Assembly: GCA_946122785.1 (NCBI GenBank)
Contig: CAMGYJ010000002.1
Coordinates: 36,150,495-36,214,494 of the forward strand
DNA: 64,000 nucleotides
Direction of reading: 5' to 3'
Origin: Linum tenue
Lineage: Eukaryota; Streptophyta; Magnoliopsida; Malpighiales; Linaceae
The notes below the pieces were generated by a model that saw only the letters and a list, made by a program, of their open reading frames with translations, made no database searches and was not told the origin of the DNA. The translations under genes were made by a program, and so were the position numbers. How positions within the stretch are numbered: the stretch's first letter is position 1; each line of letters begins with the position of its first letter. This document shows positions 1 to 13,530 of this stretch, piece by piece.

Positions 1-1401
1 CAAGATCATCTACCGGCCTTTTCCTCTTTGAACCCTGCACACGTCCTCGTCCCATTGGTTGACTGGAGGTTGCTTGGTCTTCCACCACTACATCTCGATG
101 ACCAATAGTGAGATGACCTTCGTCCATCAGTACTTGAAAAGCAGCACTTGCGACTTTGTACGACCTGTGCCTACAGGTCGGTATGGGCAACTCAGGGGGG
201 TTCTTCAAACGGTCAAGAATCGAAATCTGCCACATATACAAACAGACAGAAGTCAAGCAACCACAAACAAACTGTGCCAGAAAGATTATAATACACACAC
301 CACACAGCAGGGGGGGCAAAAGCAAACCATAAATATTCTTAAACAAATCATAAACATCTTCAACCACACCACATTCGTCAATAAACAAACCATAAATGAT
401 AAACAATACCAGAAACATTATAACAAAGGGGGTCAAAAGCAAACCATAAATATTCTTAAACAAACCATAAACATCTTCAACCACACCACATTCGTCAATA
501 AACAAACCATAAATGAAAAACAATACCAGAAACATAACACAGGGGGGGCAAAAGCAAACCATAAATATTCTTAAACAAACCATGAACATCTTCAACCACA
601 CCACATTCGTCAATAAACAAACCATAAATGAAACAGTAAACCAAAATTCGAAAAGGGGTATATTTATTGACTTACAAAAAGAAGATGAACGTCACCAGGG
701 AACTTTGATTTTGATTGAACCACTTCAACCATACTGTCATTAAAATGGTCAGCCACATGCTTACACCAATTATATTGGGTGAAGTCAGCGACCATTTCAT
801 CTTGCAAAAAACCAGCATAGGAGAGGTTAATCTTCAAATTTCCACTGGGACACAGAACTGCCTCCATTGCATACAGTACAAAAAGATCCCTCCACTTCTT
901 ATTGTCCCTCTCATCTTCCAATGCCAGTTTAACGTTTGCCAATGTCGCCTTTCCTTTCCTAGTATTGGAAAGCCCTAACTCAATTTCCCACCTGTGCCTC
1001 TGGGCTGCACTGAACATATCCAGCTTAACAGCATACGGTCCACGCGGCAAACCATAGACTCTCTCCACATCTGCCTCTCCAATTCTAAACTTCCCTGACC
1101 GAAGCAGCGGGAAAGACCTTGAACTGACATAAAAACTTTTGCAAAGCCATTCAGTAAAATTATCCGGGAGTCTCGTAAGCTTAACCCTCGACACACCCCT
1201 AAAACCCAGAGGATCAAGCATCTGCAGTTTTTCTTCACTTGTACTGTCAGCATCCATGATGGCAAGAATACGATTAGTATTACTACGATGCCTCTTATCC
1301 GGCTTTCCAGCCACAGGAGAAGCACCATCTTTCTCTCGCTTAGGTGTTGGAACTTTTTCCTTTTCTTTCCCCTTTACTGCACGTTTCTTACCAGGTGCCA
1401 T
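1..1401 (-). CDS. ULP-type transposon gene, 5' part (runs off the left edge)
   Basis: Two exons are visible on the minus strand: 1401-676 (242 codons from the ATG at 1399-1401) and 226 to the window edge. The first protein segment starts with a lysine-rich tail (MAPGKKRAVKGKEKEK) and then has the plant mobile-type domain found upstream of ULP1 proteases in Kaonashi-type MULEs, with the mark GEADVERVYGLPRGP near residue 130. It aligns with the product at 28033-28871 of this window (RVYGIPLGG), including the intron position (GDVHLLF before a GTAAGT donor here; GDIQFLM before GTAAGT there). Exon 2 begins after an AG at 227-228 and reads ISILDRLKNPPELPIP, still open at position 1. Splicing keeps phase 0. 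An upstream in-frame ATG (1455) would add 18 hydrophobic residues and is less likely. The protease domain, if present, lies outside the window. Family assignment is by pattern, not by search. Confidence 0.6.
311..640. repeat. Three-copy tandem repeat, unit about 115 bp, in the intron of the ULP-type gene
   Basis: Copies start at 311, 428 and 542, each with a G run followed by CAAAAGCAAACCATAAATAT. Units differ by few substitutions; the third is cut short near 640. The array lies between the two exons of the minus-strand gene. Short open frames across it are products of the repeat and are not genes. Confidence 0.9.
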
Positions 1402-1519
1402 GCCTACAAAGCAACCAAAACACAAACCAACATAAGCAATCTCATACCAGAACATATAAAATCCAAACCATCAAGGGCCTAATGCAAACTGTAAAACCAT
1501 GAAAACAAACCAATAATCA

Positions 1520-1965
1520 AATTTAAAGCAGACAAACAACAACTGCAAATGAACCACCAACATCACCCTGGAAATACACCATAAAGGCCCCAATCAAACC
1601 CACAAACACCCTAAATGTCACCAAACACAAAGCGCACCACCAAAAAAAGAACAAAACAACAGAACTACTGAACACCACCACAAACGACTCAATAATCAGA
1701 TGTAAAGGAGACAAACAACAACTGCAAATGCACACCAGTAAATCTTCTAAACCAAACTGTGAAATCCGAAACACAAACCACAAAACCTTTTAAAAGAACC
1801 ACCAACAGCAGCCTGAAAATACACAATAGTTTTATTAAAACCCTCCAGAAAGGCCCCAATCGAACCCACAAACACCCTAACTGTCACCAAACACAAAGCG
1901 CACCACCAAAATATAGAACAAAACAACAGAACTACTAAACAAACCACAAACGACTCATGAGAAAC
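1520..1965. repeat. Imperfect direct repeat upstream of the ULP-type gene
   Basis: Two blocks (about 1528-1692 and 1705-1955) share GACAAACAACAACTGCAAAT, a stretch around AAGGCCCCAATC, and CACAAAGCGCACCACCAAAA in the same order. The second block is longer by small insertions. They lie in the 5' flank of the gene at 1-1401. The rest of 1402-2620 shows no convincing coding sequence. Confidence 0.7.
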
Positions 1966-2623
1966 CAGAAACCCTAAAATAATCAAAGCACACCACAAAA
2001 ATGAAGAAACATCCAACAAAACCTAACCAGAACGCACAACTATGAAATTTCCTCGTCTCCTTCAACAAATTTAGACTGCATGCGTCAAAACATCGCAGAA
2101 AACTGGAAAACGAAAGTAACAGAGGGCAAACATGAAAACGAAGGTTGTAAATTCAATAGCAGAAGCAAGCAATGACAATGCTAACGAAAACGAAAACGGC
2201 GACGCCAAACTAACACCATACAAGTGGAACTCCGGCGATGCCAAACGACAACGGCGACTTCGCAGACCAAAACTGACGACGGAGGAGAAGACAGTTTAGC
2301 GGAGGAAATCACCGGCATACCTCGAAATTCACTTCGGCGACGGAGGAAACAGAATCGCGCGAAGGAAATCCACAAGCCGCAGACGAAATCGCTCGATGCA
2401 GATGAAAATTTGGTGGCGAGAACAGGGAGAGAGCAACCGAAGGAGACGTCCCGTCGGAGAGCAGTTCGTGAGCAGAGGGGAAAGGGGAAAGCGGAAAACG
2501 GAAATGTCTCAACGCGCGCTTCAATGAATTTTATTATTAATTTTGAATTTCAAAATTAATGCCAGGTAAAAGAAAACAACTTATTAATTTTTGTGCAGTT
2601 ACCCTTATACCCCTGTTGTTATA

Positions 2624-2648
2624 ATAACAACACCTTAGGTGTTGTTAT
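2624..2648. other. Perfect 11-bp inverted repeat with 3-nt loop
   Basis: ATAACAACACC, TTA, GGTGTTGTTAT. It could be a transposon terminus or target-site feature at the outer end of the ULP-type element. No matching second terminus is in the window. Confidence 0.5.
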
Positions 2649-3281
2649 GCTATCCGGAGCCATGGCCGATTAGGCTGACACGTTGGTGATTACACTCGCC
2701 TTAGAGCAGCCAAAATCACCTCTAGCATAATTAAGTCGGAGATCACAGAATAGAGTTTCGATCTCAACCCTGACATTATGCAACTGCTTTGCAATGCTGG
2801 ATTCTTTGATGGACATGACAAAGACAATCCTTTCATTCATATGAAGAATTTTAGGAGATATGTGATTCACTGGTTCTCCAAGGCGTGTCACAAGGTGTAA
2901 TCAGACTTGTCTTTTTTTCCTTTCTCACGTCAATGAATTGTGAAGCAGTGACTCGATTTCTATCCTCTGCGAACATTTCACTGGGATCTTTTCCAAGCCT
3001 TCATGAATAAGTACTTTCTTCCACGGTAGACTAACGAGATACAGAAGCAAATCTCATGTTTCAATCAGAGAGAAATCGAGCTGCTATTCGATTCTTGGCA
3101 ACAATTGCAAATTTGGCCAAGAGACATTTGTCGTGTTAACGGAAGCTTGAATTTTTTGTGCCCTAAATTCATGCGTGTTCCTTCTAGAGAAGCCAAAACA
3201 ATGGCTCGAGTTTCTCCTATTCTACTCTTAAATCACCTTATTCGACTAGCGTTGCAAGAAGAGTACAGCGCTATAAGTTGA
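2649..3281. other. Gap between the ULP-type element and the ER peptidase gene
   Basis: An open frame of 73 codons at 2670-2891 (minus) has ordinary amino acid composition but no family I recognise; it may be a remnant exon. The part nearest 3281 is expected to hold the 3' UTR of the peptidase gene. No gene is supported. Confidence 0.4.
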
Positions 3282-6200
3282 TTAAAACACATAGCTGGAC
3301 AAGAAACCAGTATAGGCAGTGACATCGACCCAGTCGGGGAAGAGCCCCTTCAACTTCTCCGTTTCGTCGACCAAAGCTTGATCTAACACCGCCACGTCCA
3401 CTCTCAGGTTCTCCGAACTGCTAGCCTGATCGCCAGGGAGTATTTCAAGATGAGTGAGTGAGGCACATTCGGTGTTTATTGATTGCCAGGAAAGAAAATG
3501 GGACAGAGCGGGGAAATCAGTTGGTTTACCTCTAGCCAGAATGTCCAAGTTTCATGGCTTGATCCGCTGAGCCTACAGATGAACGACGCAGGGCCTTCAC
3601 TGATGACTTCAGGAGCTGCACACCAATTTGTTTTTCCAAAGTTGATCAGCAAATCAAATGGTTTCATTTCGCCAATCAGATGGAAGAGTTGATGATCGGT
3701 GATAGTACCTGGAATTTTGTTGTCTGCGAAGGACCAGCTCGATAAGGGACCCGTAATGTTGAGGACTGTGACCCACACTTCCTTTGAGTCGCTGAAGAAT
3801 ACAAAATCACAGATTATAATACACGCATGTACCGGGTGAAGCACCTAGATTATGTTTAATAGGATGTGTAACAAACATGGTCACTGACAACCCCATCTCA
3901 TTCTGTCTAATTTGCTTTTCATTCGGCTGCATCAGCATGTCAAATTGTCTGCAGAATCTCTGAATCAGCACCAAATCCAGCCCTTCCCAATTCAAGAACA
4001 GGGTTGGGATCCAGATTCCAATTGGGAGAGTTAGAAAGGGTTTGAGTTGACAAGGTGCATGAGTTAGTGACAACGAGCCTATTTACCATGTTCACCCAAT
4101 CGAACTAGTGCCAGATTAGACAGATTGGACTATCTTGTAACAAAGTACCCAGTTTGGTTAGTAATTTATTGAAGTTTTGTATTTTAACGATGGTTTGTCA
4201 CAAATCACATAGTTCATTGACTGTGTAAGCGATTTTTTAAACTGCACGTAACAGCTCATGTAATCCACTTACCCCAAAGAAAGCTCCAAGTGAACTCTCC
4301 GGGATCCATCACCAGAGACAGTAGCAGGCTTGGAGTTGTACAGATGAGGGAACCGTTGATACTGCTTCAGGAGCTCGTGGTTGCTAGCAGGAAACTTCAG
4401 ACTTCCAGAGAACAGGTGAGATACTGGGAAAAGTGCCTGCTCATGGTTAATCAGTTTCGAGAGAATATGTTTAGTTTCAGGACAAAGGAACCAATGTTAT
4501 ATAAAACATTGGCAACAATTAACTTAAGAAGGAATTGCATACCACCCAGTCGTGGAGTTGAGACTTATTAGCAGTACCCAGAGAGAAATCTGAGCCAATT
4601 TGCAGTTGCTTCGCCACTTCAGGCGAATGTTTGAAAAGAAAGTTCAGAGAATTCGAATCCACCACAGCGAAATGGTAGCTTGAGTCCATAATCTTACTTC
4701 CATCTGAAGATAATAGGTGAACAAGTAGAAGTCAGGACGACAAAGCCTGGCTAATCGAAATAAAACAGCAGCAAGTCTTAGAGGATGATATACAAATGCA
4801 TTAAGTGGGACTAATGCTAATTTTGAATCTTGATGTTTGATACTTCTCCAGAAACCAACCCCTGAATTTTACAGAATTTCCCAAATCAACAGTCCCTGTC
4901 AAGATTGACATTTTCTGCCAAAGGATGGCTAATCGAAATAAAACAGCATCAAGAGATCATCTGAGAAAAGTATCAAACTCCCGGAGCCAAAACTGTTTAA
5001 ACTTTAATCCATAAATGCAATAAAACGGGATGTGCAATGGATCTTCAAACAAAACTCATCATATGTCATTTCATACCCGTAGTCACGACGGTATGCTGGA
5101 AAACAAGCCTTTTAGGGGCTAGGTTGCTGTATGGGAAGAACTGTGAGGAGACCGCCATGGCAACCACGGTAATATGCAACAAGAACTTCAAAATGGATGA
5201 CCTAGCTAACCACCAACCCAAAACAGGTACTAAAGGGCCGAAACACCAACTAGTTACAAGTCCAATTACTGCTGCCACCAGAACATCGGGAACATAATAT
5301 CCTGAAGACAATAATTAAAGTTGTAAGACGGAGCATAGAAATAAATTTGAAGGTGAACCAATCAGATTCCTACAACTAGGAGAGCAGGGGGAATGAAATT
5401 AGTGAAACATACCATATGGGGGTGGGACAGCGCCCACCATTCCCGTCTTCTCGATCAAAAATTGGATGAGAAATGCACCAAAATATACGCCATATATGAG
5501 GTAAGGGACCAGAGGTATTATATAAGAGATTGTTGACCTGAAAGAAAAGCCTAGTCAAATCATAGAAGACTTGAAACCAATCAAAGAGTAGGGTGTTGAA
5601 CAAGAAGCCAAAAATGCAACTATGCCTGAGGGATGAGTAAAGTTTTGGAGGAAACAAATGAGCCGAGAGATGTGCACGTTTCAAGAGAAGTATAAAATCT
5701 TACCGAAGTGTTTGATGACCATAAAATTTGACAGAAAGGCAAAAGAAGATCCAAGCTAGAAGCATAGAAGCTGAAATTAAAAAGGCCAAGAATCCGCCAC
5801 TGAGCCCAGCTGCAGTATAAGCCTACTTTAATGAAGTTAGCAGTTGCAGAAACTAGAGATTATTCAAGCTCAAATACTAAGGAGTAAGGAGCCAAACTTA
5901 GTGTATACCTGAGTTATGACAGCATACAATCCAAATGCTCCCCAAAACCTTGCTTCATCAGATAATGCCTGAAATAGGTTTGGAATGTCATAAATTGTTA
6001 AAAGTGGAACCTTCACGACAAATAATCATCAAGAAGATCTGTATTTCAGGTCTAATTCAGAGTCACTTGACATTTGGGAGACTGCTTGCAATTTCCTGCC
6101 AAATTTAGGATGTGACTGTGATTGATACCTCCTTGGATTTCTCAAGGTTGGAAGCATCCAGAGAGGGAGGCAAAGAACTCCAAATGGCCCTTGGTATCAG

Positions 6201-9200
6201 CAAACCGAGAAGCGAACAAGGGATAAACATCATGTATGCCAAGTACGGACGAGCAAACCTGCATTTCAATGAAATATTCCAAACAAATAACAATATCGAT
6301 CAGAAAGTACCAGTGAATCCAGTATTACAAAGATCGACAGCGAAATTTATGCATACTGGAGAACTGGACCGGATGGGTGAAAGAAACACAGAGACTAAAG
6401 GTTGAACCCACCAGCTCATAGCACAACCGGAGAAAAATAATCTGGCGATGGAAAAGGCAACGGGGCAAAGAATAGCCAGGATAAATCCACTTGCATGCAA
6501 CATCATTCCTGGAAAAGACTTTTGGTATAATTAGCACAATAAAAACAATTACAAACCATCTGAACACGTCAAATATTTTATAAAAAGTTATAGATCAGTA
6601 CTCCACCTTTCATAAGGTCGCAGAAAGTTGTAAACCAAGAACGACGCCCAGAATCAAGAAAACAAAAAATCAACGGCATAGCAAGAAAGAGAACGATGGG
6701 ACCACTATGCAGTACTCTTGCAACTCTTTTTGAATATAGCACCTGAAAGATCCAGAAGCAAAACCAGGAAATATGTCATCATGAACTGATGTCGGATCAA
6801 AGCATTACCAATGCAATGTCATTTGACTTAGAGATTTGAGACACTACCAACTTTTGCAACATACCAAGAACCAAGTCAAATAATCGAAGAAAACAGCACG
6901 CTCATCATCATAGTCATTTGCTGCTTCAAGAGAATTTCTTTCTTGGGCACTTCGTAGCTTGGAAGAATTTGTAAAGCCTTTGAGTACACTCAGAAAGTTT
7001 TCTCCACGTGCTTGCATGGATCCAGGTCTGGTTTAACGATATATGCATGAATAAGGTGAAGGTGCATATAAACTAAGTAATAGTAAAATCACATAGCAAT
7101 AATTTTATACCAAAATAGCAGATGTAATGCGTACAGTAGTTTGTCCACGGTGTCAAAGGAAGTATGGTAATAATATCCGCCTAGAAGAAAGATGATATCC
7201 AGGCTGGGGATGTTCCCATAATCCTGGGAAAACATTCTGTAATCTGTGTCGCCGGGAATAATAGGAAAAACATCCTACAGATAGAAGAAAAAAAACATCA
7301 TTGAGACTAAAACAGTGGCTGATGAAAAAATAGGCAAGTGGTGCAAAGCAGTTGTAGGGGCTTCGCCAGTCAATACTTTTTTTCTTTCCGTATTATTTTT
7401 AGACGGATGGAAACAAACCGGACGAAAATTCGGCTGGCTAGAAGTTTAAAATTGTTTTAGTGACATGAGAAGAAATCTTAACTTTTATTACAAAGTCAAA
7501 TTTGCATTTGATTAAGAGAAAAACCTGAGCAGCACTGTGAGCCATGGGGTAAATAGCAGACTGGGCATATAATTGAGAGGGCCATGAACTAGGTCCAGAT
7601 TGGCAAACTAAATCTGTCAAAAGAGAGCCAAAAAGAGATAATGTAAACTTATCTATCCCAAAGGAGGTGATGACATCATCAAAGTGTGTATGATGTGCCA
7701 TTTTTTTATGTCCCCAAAGATCCAAGGTTTTGTTCAATTTGGATTCTGAAGGAATGCCTTAAACTGCTAACTGTGACAACAGTTGGTAACTTATCCTACC
7801 AGGTCCTCCTGTCCCAGATGCTTCCACATTTATGGAAGCTCCAATAGAATGCCGCCATTCATGTGTTGTCATGAAACCATGCGCAGCCTGAAACATTAGA
7901 AGCAATCAATATACTAAGCCTCAACATGCAACTCTGCCTTACCTTGGTCCAATCAAGTTCATCATGAAATCTATGAAAACCTAGATAACCAACTTCTAGA
8001 ACTAATAGTTCAGTCTCTTGCGAGGAATCTGAACTCTTCCCTATTTCAAAGCCACCAAAAAAGAAAGAAAGGAAAATGGAAAAGTAAAAAGAAAAACAAC
8101 CTTTCACTTTTCCATTTCCCATGGCCACAGTTTATAAACTATACCATATTACCCCCAGAATACCTTTTAATAGATATGTAATTACTACATAAGTTGCAGT
8201 CTAGTTTGTGCAAGTAGAATTTGCTGCAGAGCCAATTTAAGGACAACTACCCTAGACAATACCATTGTGGATTCTTTACATACCAACATGAAAAGTTCTT
8301 CAGCCCCGTTGAAAAGGAATATAATAGGACGAGGAGGGATCCAGCCAGAGTCCACAATAACTCTTGCAACTTCCAGCATTGATGCTACAAAACAATAGGA
8401 AAGAAGCTAAATAATCAGCAGCCAAAGTGCAGGCACAACAACCACACTCGTATGTTATTTTTTTGACTTACCAACACAAGAACCACAATCGCCAGCTCCT
8501 ACAGAGCCAAGTGGACTATCAAAATGGCCATTTATTAGAACAGAAGCATCATCGCTTGGTGAATCTACCGATGACATCCTGCCATTCAGGAAAAGTTGGT
8601 CTAAGTCTAACAATAGGGAAAGAGTCACGCAGTCGCAACTAGGATTCCAACTTCTACTCAAGTAACATTGAAATTGTTAACAAGTACTTCAAATTCAATA
8701 CATGCTCTCCCTGGAAGAGAAGGAAAAACCAGAAAGGCAGTGGTCCCTAAGCACAACACTATGCTCCCTTAGTTTCCCTTCTCCCCCTACAGTTCTCTTC
8801 TACTGATTGAGTAATGCTTGCATCAATGTGCAAACGGAAAAGAAAGGCAATTGAACACTCTATTCCTTTATAGGACAGTTCACGTACAACTTTCCGAACA
8901 ACTAAGTGGGAAATGAGAAGATTCGCTTACAGAACGTTGTAGACCATCGAAATGGTGAATGAGATGTACATACCTCATGATCAAATTAGTATGATTTCTG
9001 TATCCCAGGGATATGCTATGGCCTAAGAACATCATATTGAAGGAACCGTTAACTGCAGTCTCTTCAATCTCAATTCTGCAGATTGACAAAATGAAATATG
9101 AACTTCATACACAAGAAACAAGCCAAATAAACCAGTCAAGCACACACAAGCTCTAACAACAACGAACCTGTAACCTGAGCCAGATCTTCCTCTTATCGCT

Positions 9201-9563
9201 TCAAGCTCCGTTCTAATGTAATTTGCAGCTTCTCTCAAACCAGGACGCCCTTCCTACCAAACACAATTGTGAAGTCACAATATACTCTGAACAATCAAGA
9301 CAAACAAATAGCCACATCTCCCCGTGAAAGTCCGAAACCGAATCGGAAATACTCACCTGGCGTCCAGTTCTCGTTAAGGCGCGAACGTGCTCGACGGCGC
9401 GTGCCTCGGAGAAACGATCCGGAGGCGCGTCGACGGCGAGCGGCGTAATAAACTTCATGTGGAGTACGGAGTAGACGAGCACGGACATGAGTCCGTACAG
9501 CGCCGCAAGGAGGAAGAGCAGCTTAAATCCCGTAGCGTCGCCCGGACTCAGCCTAGGCGCCAT
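3282..9563 (-). CDS. Endoplasmic reticulum metallopeptidase 1-like protein (M28 family), complete, 20 exons
   Basis: Zinc-dependent M28 exopeptidase anchored in the ER membrane. Exons (high to low): 9563-9357, 9253-9168, 9075-8974, 8578-8472, 8384-8284, 7887-7800, 7613-7525, 7274-7135, 7027-6865, 6742-6607, 6508-6412, 6258-6129, 5968-5909, 5822-5704, 5537-5413, 5301-5077, 4703-4543, 4436-4273, 3791-3530, 3425-3282. All introns are GT-AG and all phases join, giving 2706 nt and 901 aa, near the usual family length. One N-terminal membrane segment (about residues 13-35) precedes the peptidase domain. Metal and catalytic residues are visible: H150 and D152 in GHFD, D162 in GAGDCGSC, E196/E197 in GAEE, E223 in NVEASG, H297 in YYYHTSFD. 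Several hydrophobic segments follow between about 370 and 660 (for example PYLAYMMFIPCSLLGLLIP), then a lumenal C-terminal domain ending DVTAYTGFLSSYVF. It looks intact. Start: first ATG of an open exon behind a TATA box. Confidence 0.93.
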
Positions 9564-9675
9564 TTCTCCTCTTCTTTTTCCTTCTCTCCCCTTCCGCAGC
9601 CTCCGATCTTTTTTCCACCGCCCAACTTCGACAACTGCTGTAGCGAAGGAGGAACAACGATGCGCGAGAGTGTTG

Positions 9676-9682
9676 TTTTATA
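9676..9682 (-). promoter_or_regulatory. TATA box of the ER peptidase gene
   Basis: TATAAAA on the minus strand, 113 bp before the ATG at 9563, implying transcription start near 9645 and a leader of about 80 nt. Position and sequence fit a plant TATA box; no transcript evidence is available here. Confidence 0.5.
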
Positions 9683-9719
9683 CGCAGAAGGCGGAGTACA
9701 CGAGATAGGGTGAGAGGGA

Positions 9720-10600
9720 GTTTCGTGTGTGGAAGAAGAAACTAGGGAATACTAGGTGTTTTTTTTGTTTGATTTGAGTATGGCGTGAAGAACACTATGT
9801 TAAGAATCATAACACCTGAACGGCTCCCTCCGGCGTATATTTTTCTTCTTTCCGGTGTGATTCAGCTGGACTCGCAGTCGCCGTCGTGTGGAAGATTTGA
9901 GAATGGAGGCGCGACGAGAAGTGAGTGAATGGGACAGTTTCAAATACCAGTGTGTCAAACCGGTTTAAACAATTGTCTCACTAAATCAAGTGATGTGATA
10001 TGGTACAACCGGTTTATGCACATTACGCGATTTGATAGAATGTATGAGAAATGTGAAAAATCATCATCATCGATAAATCAACTAGGAAGAAGCAATTAAA
10101 AGATTTGGTTCACATAAAATAATTTATATCTTGTAGGAAAAATTGTCATACTATTAAGAGCTATGAGATTACTAAAGGGCGATTAATCAGCGATCAACTA
10201 GGATTTCTGCTTCAGCTGACGACATCATGGCGGCGGCTTGTCCGTCAACCTCCCCGACGTCACCAGGAGAATCAAAATTGGCCTGCCCTACGTCGGGTGT
10301 GCGACATCCTCCTTTAGAGTCTTCCTCACCAAACAGAAAAGGGAGATAAAGAGACACAACAGCCTAAGAAGCGAGTCCGTGTAGAGGACCAAACTACCAC
10401 ACAACCGGAAAGAGAAGATGGGATTATCGAAGATATAACCACTGAGGAGCTCTTGAAATAGACTGGGCAACCAAATGTCATATACAACGAATCCTTATAA
10501 GCTGATAACACTTTATTTATAGTGTTTGTCACTCACATTCTATATACATTTCCCCCTTCTATCAAAGCATCTTTAGTCGTTTCAATTATATTTTTTTGTC
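9720..10600. other. Intergenic, no gene seen
   Basis: Upstream flank of the ER peptidase gene. No open frame with family signature, RNA gene or clear terminal repeat was seen. Confidence 0.5.
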
Positions 10601-10619
10601 TAAATCACACTATTTAATC

Positions 10620-12890
10620 AATAAGCTTTTAATAGACCTAGGTAATGTTCTTGTACTCTTTGATACCTTCTTGGTATGTTTTTGATGATTTTGAAGGTAC
10701 AAAGCAACCTAAGGATGATTGGATCAAGCACTAAGAACTCTGGAGGACCAAATGAGATATAAATAGAAGATTAAGGAGCTTTAGTGAGAAATAAGTGGTC
10801 CACTGGCGGAGAAGCCAACTAGAAGTTGCTACATTATTTCAAGACAAACCCATAGGAAGAAGACTCGGCCCGATCTAAAGAAAGAAAGAAAGAAAGAAAG
10901 AAAGAAATAGCGGTGGTCCAAGAAACATGTATAACCGTCACTACATCAAGGTGCACCCAAATCGTCAGAAGAAGAAGTCTATGAACCAGGAAACCCAACC
11001 CACGAAGAAACAGAGTGGCGGATCTAACTATTGCCCTACCGCCGTCAACCCTAAACCTTGTTGAGGAAGTTCGCTTGGCCTACAAAGTTTAGAAGACTCT
11101 TTCCTTGTCGAATTTGGATGTTTTAGCTGGGATTTTTCCCTAATAGAGGGCATGACCCATTAGCTTAGTAAGGCTGCACAAACACACAGACTCTCTGCAA
11201 CACTTTACACAAGTGGTTAGCCTAGTCGAAGTGGAGGGGTCTGCAGCTAAGGACATGTTCTCATCATCAATGGTGCTACCTTCCTTCTTCTCTATGTAGC
11301 TAGTCAAAATTGATTGTATAAGGATGTGATCTTCTTTATTGTTATGTGAATGAATGCTATGATTTTATCTCATGCTTGTGTTTGTCTATGAGATTTTTTT
11401 ATGCATATTGCCTATGTATGGATGCTTTTAGTTTCGATGCTTATGTAATTATAGCCATTGATGTTTCTATAGTATGAATGCTCTTGTATCATTGATGCTT
11501 ATGATTCTATTGTATGCTACAATATGCATTGTGCTTAATATTACCTAGGTTGTCAAGAAATTACCATATAGAGATACCCCATTGATGCTACACAAATATG
11601 GATGAAATGATCAACCATTTATGCTTAGAGTATTATCAATGCTTGATTGTTAAATCATCGATGTTATATACTATGTAATGGTTCGTAGAAGCCCACAATT
11701 AACTATATGCTATCCTAACTTGTTCTTCATTGATTAGGTAATGACATGAAGTGAAAGCACTCATTAGCTAGTTAAAACTCTATCACAAGAGGCGCATGCA
11801 CATGTACAGAGTGGCCTTAGAGGAAGGGATAAGGTGTTAAGATTGATGAGTCATCGATGCATGATATGAATGAACCCTAGTATGCATGATAGTCTTCGAG
11901 TTTTACTACCTTCTACAATAATGTATCTTTACTTTTATGCATCTATAAATTGAAATCCCTAAACAACTTTACTCTTCTTGCTTTGTTTGTTTGTTAAATG
12001 AAAACCCCTAAATGTCCTTATGATTCTTGTGTATGTCATGTATGGTTGGTGTGAGTAGTTATGCATTAGAAGACCTTGGGGAATATGACCCCAAGTCCTC
12101 CTAGGATTTTATCACCTGATATTACATCAAGTTTTTGGCACAGTTGCTAGAGATTTATAATCGTATATAAAAGCATTTAACCATCTTATGCTTAGTATTG
12201 AGTCAATTTTGCTTTGTAGATTTTCGTATGAGTCCACTAGAAGACAAAGAAAAATCATAAAGATTGTGGAAGAGATATTTCAAGAAGGAGGAGCATCTAG
12301 TTTACCCAACTTAAAGACAAACCTCAAGCCCCACCAATTTCGAGCAACCCTTGGAAGAGGAGGACAACATAGACGAAGACAACTTCGAATGGGAGGAAGA
12401 AGGAGTATCTTCAACTTTTTTCAACACCAACGATGGCTAGAGAAGAATGACAAAGGCAAGTGGCAATTCCACCAAATCTCGATGAGTATTCAAGGCCAAG
12501 AGCATCCAACATCACCTCAAGCATTGTTGCGTCGCCAACGACCACAAAAATCAGAGCTCAACTCATCCAGATGGTGTGACAAGCAGGAAGATTTGGAGGA
12601 AGGAATGAATATGTTCTGGTGCAACACTTGAATACATTCTTAGAGATCATCAATTCCATATCAGGAGATGATTCTACCAAAGATGGAATTTGACTACGAC
12701 TTTTCCCGTTCTCACTTGAAGGAGGAGCAAAGTAGTGGCTCGACTACCATCCACCAGGACCTTCACCACATGGGAGATAATTGCACTAGCATTCATCAAG
12801 GAATACTTTCCGTCACGGAAGACGAAAGAGCCTAAAGACGAGATTACTCGAGTTCAACATAAGGAAGAAGACACTTTCTTTGAAAGCACA
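10620..12890 (+). mobile_element. Relic Ty3/gypsy element (LTR part, degenerate primer site, gag fragment)
   Basis: At 12136-12153 a degenerate copy of the tRNA-Asp primer-binding site is readable (13 of 18 positions match the intact site at 15227), preceded by AT-rich LTR-like sequence. Downstream, 12188-12880 contains gag-like text broken by stops: LRLFPFSLEGGAK, then TWEIIALAFIKEYFPSRKTKE in another frame, matching the LRLFPFSL...A..W ... F...YFP pattern of plant gypsy gag. No second LTR was identified. The upstream limit is approximate. Confidence 0.6.
10877..10906. repeat. (AAAG)n microsatellite
   Basis: About seven perfect AAAG units. Confidence 0.95.
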
Positions 12891-13500
12891 TAGCAAGGAT
12901 GGCCTCAACCCTATATTTTTTCAAAAATATTGGTCCATGTTTGGTCAGTACCTTGTCTTGTTTGCAAAAGATAGTTGGGATTATCCAGATAAAATCAGGG
13001 CGGTCAATGAAATGATTCTAGTAGTGATCCCAAAAGTTCAAGAACCTTATCTGATTGAGCAAATTCGCCCGATCAATATTTGAAATGTCACTAACAAAGC
13101 TATCACCAAATGATTGGTTGAGAAACTTAAACATTTTGATGAAACTTAAATATTTATAATGGAACGAAGGCCTTAATGATGAGTTCACCTCTTGCAGGGG
13201 CCTTGGTCTGAGGTGCCCTCTTTCTCCCTACATCTTTACACTGTGTATGGAACGTCTCCGCCATATCATTATTGTTTGACTGGAGAATGAGTATTGGCAG
13301 CAAATTAGGTTTACTAGATCAGATCCCTTTCTGCCTCACTTGTTTTTTTTTCTTCTTCAGATGAGCTGATTCTACTTGATGAGCTTGGCCTTGCCTTTGG
13401 ACAACAAGTCGGAAAACCAAAGTCTAGAGTCTTCTTCTCCAAGAACATCATTGGCTCGAAGAGGACCCCCATATGTGCAACGCTATGGATTCAGAAATAT
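12880..13500 (+). pseudogene. LINE reverse transcriptase fragment, degenerate
   Basis: Frames in succession give DGLNPIFFQKYW ... VNEMILVVIPKVQEP ... IRPI, then GLGLRCPLSPYIFTLCMERL, then LGLAFGQQVGKPKSRVFFSKN. These are, in order, reverse transcriptase blocks of plant L1-type LINEs (DG..P.FFQ..W, LIPK, RQGDPLSPYLF, and the post-FADD region). Stops and frame changes make it non-functional. It has the opposite orientation to the LINEs at 42-54 kb and 59-64 kb. Confidence 0.75.
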
Positions 13501-13530
13501 TGAATCTAGGATGTTATAAATTAGAAGGGT

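Noticed and set aside
59..743. Regularly spaced repeats near the left edge, superficially like a CRISPR array, with open frames through them
   Set aside because: Units are about 115 bp with no spacer variation, in a plant intron; the frames are repeat products.
2670..2891. 73-codon minus-strand frame as a gene
   Set aside because: Composition is normal but no family or splice support; possibly a remnant.
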